Positions 57,635-64,000 of a stretch of 64,000 nucleotides of DNA are shown piece by piece; position 1 is the first letter of the stretch; each line of letters starts with the position of its first letter. Location of the stretch: contig OX621237.1 of the NCBI GenBank assembly GCA_951640165.1, forward strand, positions 12,090,001-12,154,000, given 5' to 3'. The translations under genes and the position numbers were made by a program. Source of the stretch: Pseudoips prasinana (taxonomy: Eukaryota > Arthropoda > Insecta > Lepidoptera > Nolidae). The notes beneath the pieces are model-generated. The model had not been told where the DNA came from. It made no database searches and saw only the letters and a program-made list of their open reading frames with translations.

Positions 57635-58186
57635 TTTATGTTAAAAATATATAAATAAAGAAAAGAAATATGCGTCTGCTTTTATGGGACAGTGACAAAA
57701 AAAGAAATCTGGAAACAAAATAGGATTTCTTAAGCCTAGACTTCACAGTTGTGCAAATAATTATATTTGGCTTAAATATATTGATAGAGGAACCTCTGTA
57801 AGGAAACATTTATATTTCGTAATAATCTAATAATAATAAACTCTGACCGATTAGACAGTTTATAGGTTTTTAAAAATTCTAGGACTATACATTGTTAGCA
57901 TGAATATTACTCTCAATCAATTTCTATACATATATTTATAAATGTTTATTATTTTTATTTTTTTATTCGTTTTCTATAATAATAATCTCTATCTCTTAAC
58001 ATAATTAGTTTAATTTTTTTTGGAGGTGTATTTTGAGTTTATTCTTTCCAAGTTCTTTTTAAAATATAAATATAATATTCAATTTTATTAAAACTGATAA
58101 AATTACATCGTCATGATTATACTCAAAATCAGGCAGTCAATACTCTGCCTAACAATTTCCTATTTTGTTATTCACTTTTCCATATA

Positions 58187-60328
58187 TAGACCAGGGTCGA
58201 TAATTTTTAAAACCAAAAAAAATAATAGTAGGATGAAACCCATTAGAAAAGTAGGGGAATATTATAAAAATGAAAGGAAAAATAATTTACGGGCGATCTG
58301 AGTTCGGTAAGGGTATGGGGGTGAGTTTTTAAGGGTAAAAAACGGTTTTCCTCGATTTCCGGCAAAACTAAAAGTCCTATCGAAAAAAGTCAAATCGCAA
58401 AGTTGTAGGTAATAAAAAGATCTAAAACTTTTGTATTTACACTTTTTTCACATAACCTAAAATTTATGTGAAAACTTCAAAAAACCAAGTTTTTGGTTTT
58501 TTATTTTTATCTTTTACATAAATTTTTCTTTTTTAACGAAATTTGGTGAAAACTTACCTTATTATGTCCCAAATACGCTGTAATTTATTCGATTAAAAAT
58601 ATTTATTTTTTCACCTTATTTTGAATTAATATCGAAAAAACACCCTAATTTTCAATCGAAAAGTCACCCGTCAAAATATCAGCTTTTTTCGAAAAGTTGG
58701 TATGTTTTCTGTTCGTTGAAATCTCTACTTTCCGATGGTGAAAAAAAATATATATGTACCTATAGTAAATCTTCTCAGAAAATGCAAAAAAAACGATTTA
58801 TTTTTTTAATTACATCTAAAATTTTGAGCTATTTATTAAAATTAACACTTTAATTACTCAAAAAACATTAGATTACATGTAACATTGATAAAAAAAAACT
58901 GCAAATAAAAATATACTACTATAATTAAGTAACAAATAAGTTAATCAAATTAATATTTAATAAGACATCTACAATATTTGGAGTAAGATGTCGAATCTTC
59001 TTTAAATTATATGCGTAGATGTCTATCTATATTTTAAGATAAATTATATACCTGAGTGAACTACGAAAAATAGTAGCCCATCAAAAGGTATTTCATGGAG
59101 AAGTGGGGAAGGGGCTAGGCGGGTCTGGGTCTTACTACATACATACTAATAATAATCTCCTTAATTTTGCACCAACAAATTTAGTTAATCCCATAAAAAA
59201 AATATATTTCAAAATACATAAAAATATATTAAAAATCTATAAAAAATATATGTCGTAAATATATTTTAATAACAAACGTTTGGCCGATTTTCAAATATAT
59301 TCTATACATTTCAAATATATTTCAGATATATTCAAAATATATGAAATATACATGAAAATCAGCCAAAAGTTAGTTATTAAAAATATAATTACTATACATA
59401 TTTTTTATATATTTATACATTTTAAATAGATTTTTAATATATTTATAATATATTTTTTATACATTTTGACATTTATTTCTTTAATATTTTGTTGTTTAAA
59501 AATATTGTAATGAATAACGTAATCAGAATAAAGTATCTACATTTAATTGTACAATTTATATTTATATATAATGAGATTTCTATGACATAAATGTAATTAA
59601 CAGTAAATAAATCAACTTTTTAATTGAAACAAATTGCAGCAATCACATTTTTAGATGTTTTTTTTCATAATAAATTTAAAAAAAAATCGAATTAAATATT
59701 TTCGATTTTTTGCATTTTCTGAGAAAATGTACTACAGTAACATACATATTTTTTTTCACCATCGGTAAGAAGAGATTTCAACGAACAGAAAACATACCAA
59801 CTTTTTGAAAAAAGCTGATATTTTGACGGGTGACTTTTCGATTGAAAATTAGGGTGTTTTTTCGATATTAATTCAAAATAAGGTGAAAAAATAAATATTT
59901 TTAATCAAATAAATTACAGCGTATTTGGGACATAAAAAGGTAAGTTTTCACCAAATTTTGTTAAAAAATAAAAATTTATGTAAAAGATAAAAATAAAAAA
60001 CCAAAAACTTGGTTTTTTGAAGTTTTCACATAAATTTTAGGTTATGTGAAAAAAGTGTAAATACAAAAGTTTTAGATCTTTTTATTACCTACAACTTTGC
60101 CATGTGACTTTTTTCGATAGGACTTTTAGTTTTGCCGGAAATCGAGAAATACCATTTTTTACCCTTAAAAACTCACCCCCATTCCTCCACCCCCTTCCCG
60201 ACCTCAGATCGCCCGTAAATTATTTTTCCTTTCATTTTTATAATATTCCCCTCCTTTTCTAATGGGTTTCATCCTACTATTATTTTTTTCCACTTTTTAT
60301 TAATTTTAAACGCTTCTACCCTGGTCTA
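58187..60328. mobile_element. Foldback element with arms of about 610 bp and ATATA duplication
   Basis: The arms 58187-58795 and 59702-60328 are inverted copies with scattered differences and small indels. The outer ends are TAGACCAGGGT and its complement. ATATA flanks both sides (58182-58186 and 60329-60333). The arms contain alternating 'aaaaaccaagtttttggtttt' type stretches and a 'gacttttagttttgccgg' block but no protein. The centre (58796-59701) is A+T-rich and also partly self-complementary. It is a long-terminal-inverted-repeat, non-autonomous DNA transposon. Confidence 0.88.
59195..59475. repeat. Inner imperfect inverted repeat within the foldback centre
   Basis: 'aacaaacgtttggccgattt' at about 59270 mirrors 'aaatcagccaaaagttagtt' at about 59354, with AATATATT-rich arms extending outward on both sides. 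Confidence 0.7.
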
Positions 60329-60333
60329 ATATA

Positions 60334-61100
60334 ACGAATTCAGGTTACAAAAATTATTAATATTGTTTACGCTCACAACTCTAGCTAGTGCTTGTTTATG
60401 ATTTGACTTTCGAAATCAAGATTAAGAGCTTTAATGGTACTCGAGGAGAAATAAAATATAAAATTGGAGCTTAGCTCTAATTGTTGGGTAACAAAGTTAG
60501 GATTCTTTTCGGACCAGCAACCAGGCGGACAACATTCAATGTTCCCCCGCACGGCACGCAAAATAAATATCTAAACTTAAACAAGATGAATGCTGATCTT
60601 GCTAATGCTGCCACTAGTCTAAAACATATTTATACCAAATAGGCGTTGATATTTTCCAAAATTATGGTCACAAAAGAAGAAAACTAAAAAAGAACTTTTT
60701 ATGGGATACAATAAAATAATTATTTAGTAAATATATATGTTCTATAGGACTAAAGATTTATTTATAAATTCATTGGGGTCTTTTATTTCGTAATAAATAC
60801 ATTTAAGTGATTCTAGAATATCCGGAAGTTCACTCAGTACAATCTATCGTTTGGAATGGTATGAAATTGGGACACTTCACTTTTCATACACCTAGATTAA
60901 ACCGATTTTTAAAATATTTTATAAATTATTTTTATAAATTCTTATTGTATTTATACATTTTTTATTTATTTTACTTAGAGCAATCAACTTACTAATTATA
61001 TAATTTAGTAGAAACTAGTAATGATCTATTTTATGTATAGAAAAACAAAATAGAAAATATGGGACAGAGAATAAGATAGAAAGTACATTTTTTTTGAGAA
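60334..61100. other. Right part of insert 4, non-coding
   Basis: No transposase motif or repeat was recognised. Confidence 0.4.
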
Positions 61101-61107
61101 ATGCTCA

Positions 61108-61719
61108 TTAACACATATTTATATTGGAACAAAGAGCTGTAAGAGCTATCTATAATCTAGGCCCGAGAGTGTCTCTAAGAGAAAAGTTCAAAGAGGTTAA
61201 CATTCTAACTGTACCATCTCAGTATATATATATGAAAACTTACTATATGTGCATAAAAATATCAATTCCTTCTGTAAAAGGAGCGATACACATAATGTAA
61301 ATACTAGATATAAGAATAATCTCATATTGCATACTACCCATCTCCACAAAATAAGTAACTCTTTTATGGGGCAATGTATAAGATTCTTTAACAAACTTCC
61401 CAATGACATTAGAGAATTGTCTATGAATAAGTTTAAAAGAATTATTAAAGCCAAATTGTGTAGCAGGACATATTACAAAATTTCTGATTATTTAAGTGAT
61501 AAAAGTGCTTGGGATTGAGTTGTTCTGAGTCAACATAGATGATTGTAATTAATCTTAATGTATATTTTATTTTAAAAAAGGATTCCTACTGAGTTTTCTG
61601 GCAGTGTTTCTCGGTAGCTGCCACGTCATGCACTGCATGGTAGGGTAAAAAAATATGACAATTCCACATAAATGTTAAATTTTTACGGAATAAATGTTTT
61701 TTGTGACTTTGACTTTTGA
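61108..61719 (+). pseudogene. LINE A segment 5: C-terminus and 3'UTR
   Basis: FILEQRAVRAIYNLGPRVS is followed by KFKEVNILTVPSQYIYENL, then HKISNSFMGQCIRFFNKLPN, and ends YLSDKSAWD at 61518. The 3'UTR to about 61719 matches 13800-14085. Confidence 0.9.
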
Positions 61720-62432
61720 CTAACTATTTTATAGATCACACACAAAACACAGAAAATAACAAAGGAGTAATATTCATGTTGCTTACATGTTGCAATGTCT
61801 AGTCACCCGGCCATCTCCCTTACTGATTAGATAATGCTTCCTGATTGGGTCGGCCATTTGGTTGGCCTCGAAAAAGGGTTTGCAATTCGATCTATTGTCT
61901 AATGTTTTGCTGTGTTTGAACAAATTAATACTAACTGTGACAAAAATATGATTGAATAATTATTGACTTTAAAAACTTTGTATGCTGTCTGTACTAAAAT
62001 TCTATTAATTTGCACACAAAAAATATTCGAAGGGAATAAGGAATAGAAAATAGAGCTAAACAGAAATAAAATATTTAATTCTAAATAAATATTACATTTG
62101 GGGCTAAAATTAAAAAAATGTAGGGTGAATGCGGATTTTTTTATGTGGCGCAAAACTATGTGTGGCAAATGCGGAGCAAACCATTTGTCACTTAAGTTCC
62201 ACTTCTTTGTAGACATTATTAAATAGAAAACCATACAAATTAAATAATGCATTAAAGGTAGTTAAATATCAGATCGACTGGACATTGCAACATGTAAGCA
62301 ACATGAATATTACTCCTTTGTTATTTTCTGTGGTTTGTGTGTGATCTATGAAATAGTTAGTCAAAGTCACATCGATCTTTAATAATTCTTTTAAACTTAT
62401 TCATAGACAATTCTCTAATGTCATTGGGAAGC
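61718..62432. repeat. Inverted duplication around 470 bp of unique DNA, with reversed LINE A piece
   Basis: The arms 61718-61804 and 62276-62362 are near-perfect complements of about 87 bp. Beyond the right arm, 62363-62432 is a reversed copy of LINE A 3' sequence (equivalent to about 61398-61447 joined to the very end), so the mirror extends into LINE A with an internal deletion. Confidence 0.8.
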
Positions 62433-62512
62433 AATCGAGGCAAAAGACATGTGCAAAGATCGTGACAAATGGAAATCTGTTGTCTCTGCCTACCCCTCTG
62501 GGAAACAGGCGT
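62433..62512 (+). mobile_element. RTE-like LINE 3' fragment
   Basis: Reads KDMCKDRDKWKSVVSAYPSG, the same end as the minus-strand fragment at 1852-2118. Confidence 0.65.
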
Positions 62513-62516
62513 GAGT

Positions 62517-63740
62517 CTATGTATGTAAATATCAGAAAGACTTGGGAGTTCATATTACCTCAAATTTAAAAAAGGAAATTAACATCATTACAATCACAGA
62601 GAATACCAATTCAATCAAGATATCAGAAAAATCCTCAGTAATGGCTGCGTACCACGGCTACGTTGCCTCTATCCTGAGGTATGGTTTAATCTTCTGGGGT
62701 AACTCCACAAACAAAGATATAAAAAAAAAAAAAATAAAAATAAAAAAGGTTTTTATTCACGTAGACTTTAAAAAAGCGCTTGTAAATAGTCAGAACATGT
62801 TTGTAGTAATATAGTTGTATACATTAGATATTATTTCTAGTAACATAGATATTTAGGTACATCTTGTATGAAAACATTTATAAAATTTATTTTATTACAG
62901 AAATGATATTTAGCTAGCTCGTATCAAGTTATTGTCAAGAGATTATGTTTAATTATCTAGTTTAAGTCTAATATTTTTACTACATATTGTCAATGGTTCT
63001 GTCTATATTAAAGGTATTATTATTATGACGGACCTTGTGTTAATAACGACGGTCGCGCTTTAATGCTACCACCGGATCCAATGCGCCCCAACTGAGAAGA
63101 CCCAGCGAAACAAACTCAGTGGGTTCATCTACTACCGGTTTCAACACGACCCAGTTGAGACGGTCCGGCGAAACATACTCAAGCGGGCATGAACACGGGA
63201 TTTGGTCCAATTAGAGTAATTATTTAGTAGGCAAACACAATATATGCTCGATCGGTTGTCTGAATGCTTATTATTTTAGATTATATTTAGGTATACAAAA
63301 GAAAAACTTCGAAACAATAACATTATTCATTTTGAGACAGAGTCAATAATTTTAAATTAAGTATAGCTTTCAAAATATAGTATAGCTTTCAAAGCCCAAA
63401 AGAGATGCATAAGATCAATAGCTAATATTGAATCAACTGATTCCTGCAAGCCCTTCTTCAAAGAGCTAAATATATTACCCCTTCCATGCATGTATATCTA
63501 TGAATGTGCCATCTTCGCGAAATCAAATATTGTTCTTTTTAATTTTTGTGATCGAGCTAGACATAGAAATAAAATGACGGGTATACACCACAAAACAGCA
63601 TTATTTCATAAAAGTGTTTTTTATCTGATCCCTGATATATATAATAAAATACCCAAGACCATTAGAGATATAAGAGACATAAAAAAATATAAAAACACAT
63701 TATATACCTTTTTAATTAGTAAATGTTATTATAGTCTAAG
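62517..63740 (+). mobile_element. LINE C: Jockey-like LINE C-terminus, interrupted
   Basis: Left part: KDLGVHITSNLKKE and ASILRYGLIFWGNSTNKD. Right part from about 63380: IAFKAQKRCIRSIANIEST, then FFKELNILPLPCMYIYE and IPKTIRDIRDIKKYKNTLY. The halves join as NKD-IAFKAQKR once the 62722-63366 insert is removed. The 5' part is absent. Confidence 0.82.
62722..63366 (-). mobile_element. LINE 3' end inserted in LINE C
   Basis: A minus-strand copy of the 27130-27700 family. Its A-rich tail is seen as a plus-strand 'aaaaaaataaaaataaaaaa'-type run and 'tttttattcacgtagac' at 62722-62770. Right of it a 19-bp unit, 'agtatagctttcaaaatat', is repeated. Confidence 0.75.
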
Positions 63741-63779
63741 TGAATATTTTAATGATAATAATAATAGGTCTTTACCTAT

Positions 63780-64000
63780 GAAATTGCCGTTTTGTATGAA
63801 AAAATTTAAACGAATTTTTTTCATGAATTTTTTTATTTGTATTAATCGAAGTAATCACCCATGCAATCAATGCATCTTTGCCATCGCAGTGGCAGTTTAT
63901 TGATGCCCTTCTTAAAGAAATCAGCTGGACGGGAGGCAACAAATTCTTCAAAGGCATTTTGTACTGCCTCTCGGGTATTGAATTTTTTTCCCGCCAAGAA
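63780..64000 (-). mobile_element. mariner transposase C-terminus, cut by the window end
   Basis: The minus-strand translation reads FNTREAVQNAFEEF, then DFFKKGINKLPLRWQRCID, and ends MGDYFD before a stop at about 63845. This corresponds to the C-terminal 'F..GI..L..RW...I...G.YF' of mariner transposases. The catalytic residues would lie beyond 64000. Confidence 0.75.

Larger units (their letters stand above)
57103..61107. mobile_element. Insert 4: 4-kb element, GAGC(G/A)TTTCTCAAAAAAA ends, ATTA duplication
   Basis: The left end GAGCGTTTCTCAAAAAAA and the right end, the complement of GAGCATTTCTCAAAAAAA, are inverted repeats. ATTA lies on both sides (57099-57102 and 61108-61111). LINE A reads across: SSADI before, NT-FILEQRAVRAIYN after. 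No transposase-like frame was recognised over 4005 bp, so the element is non-autonomous or gutted. It contains the hairpin at 57532-57634 and the foldback at 58187-60328. Confidence 0.8.
47590..61719 (+). mobile_element. LINE A: decayed Jockey-like LINE split by four later insertions
   Basis: LINE A segments are about 47590-47899, 49985-51075, 53460-54383, 57086-57102 and 61108-61719. Removing the inserts and one copy of each target duplication restores protein sequence. At insert 1 the frame reads MEDALNKLSNSHKTVIIWGD; at insert 2, SKIIPLFKAGDTSDSDPSNF. At inserts 3 and 4, YGILLWG is followed by SSADINT and FILEQRAVRAIYNLGPR. The joined order is endonuclease, reverse transcriptase (DLSKAFDCVHHD, GVPQGSILGP, LFADDSSLTF) and the Jockey-type C-terminus. 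Several small indels show it is old. The 3' end is shared with 13770-14085. Confidence 0.9.

Noticed and set aside
62542..62814. 90-codon ORF as a host gene
   Set aside because: It is the C-terminal part of LINE C followed by the A-rich tail of an inserted LINE end.

Overview
The window reads as the nuclear genome of a moth or butterfly (Lepidoptera). It has GT-AG introns, A+T-rich non-coding DNA, and several interspersed repeats typical of lepidopteran genomes: tRNA-headed SINEs ending in TTATTA, a family ending in CGGGTAAAACCGCGGGGCAC, and a LINE/SINE tail ending in GATGAT repeats. It also carries Jockey-like, R1-like and RTE-like LINEs, a Penelope-like fragment, and Tc1, mariner and piggyBac DNA transposons. 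No species can be named from sequence alone.

Three host genes can be assembled. (1) A SmydA-type SET/MYND protein on the plus strand has exons at 14769-15921, 25758-25921 and 28600-28755 (490 aa). Its 9.8-kb first intron holds an apparently perfect 2229-bp tandem duplication. (2) An alpha-aspartyl dipeptidase (peptidase family S51) on the plus strand has exons at 35697-35794, 36166-36729 and 37279-37339 (240 aa). An in-frame upstream ATG could add a presequence. (3) Convergent to it, on the minus strand, is a Flacc/ZC3H13 homologue, the m6A-writer complex scaffold, with nine exons between 42253 and 37821 (about 835 aa).

Region by region: 1-14.6 kb is gene-poor, with an intact Tc1-type transposase (6522-7568), a degenerate minisatellite (about 8.4-8.77 kb), a Penelope-like fragment with a 12-bp target duplication, and scattered SINE/LINE pieces. 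14.7-28.9 kb is the SmydA gene. 28.0-33.2 kb holds two elaborate inverted repeats, one resembling 5S rRNA, and R1-like and RTE-like LINE debris. 35.4-42.4 kb is the dipeptidase/Flacc gene pair. 42.4-45.5 kb is a minus-strand LINE with a 918-aa uninterrupted ORF, about 190 bp upstream of the Flacc start.

47.6-61.7 kb is the most striking part. One decayed Jockey-like LINE (LINE A) is split by four younger insertions, and its reading frame or sequence resumes after each. They are: (i) a 2085-bp DNA transposon with CACTGGTCAACA ends, a TTA target duplication and a transposase-like protein I cannot place in a named family; (ii) a 2384-bp piggyBac element at TTAA; (iii) a second LINE (LINE B) with a long intact ORF; (iv) a 4005-bp element with GAGC(G/A)TTTCTCAAAAAAA ends and an ATTA duplication. 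Element (iv) itself carries a 48-bp-arm hairpin and a 2142-bp foldback element with arms of about 610 bp. 61.7-64 kb adds inverted LINE ends, another LINE interrupted by a LINE tail, and the C-terminus of a mariner transposase at the window edge.

All calls come from reading motifs, splice phase and repeats by eye; no database search was run.
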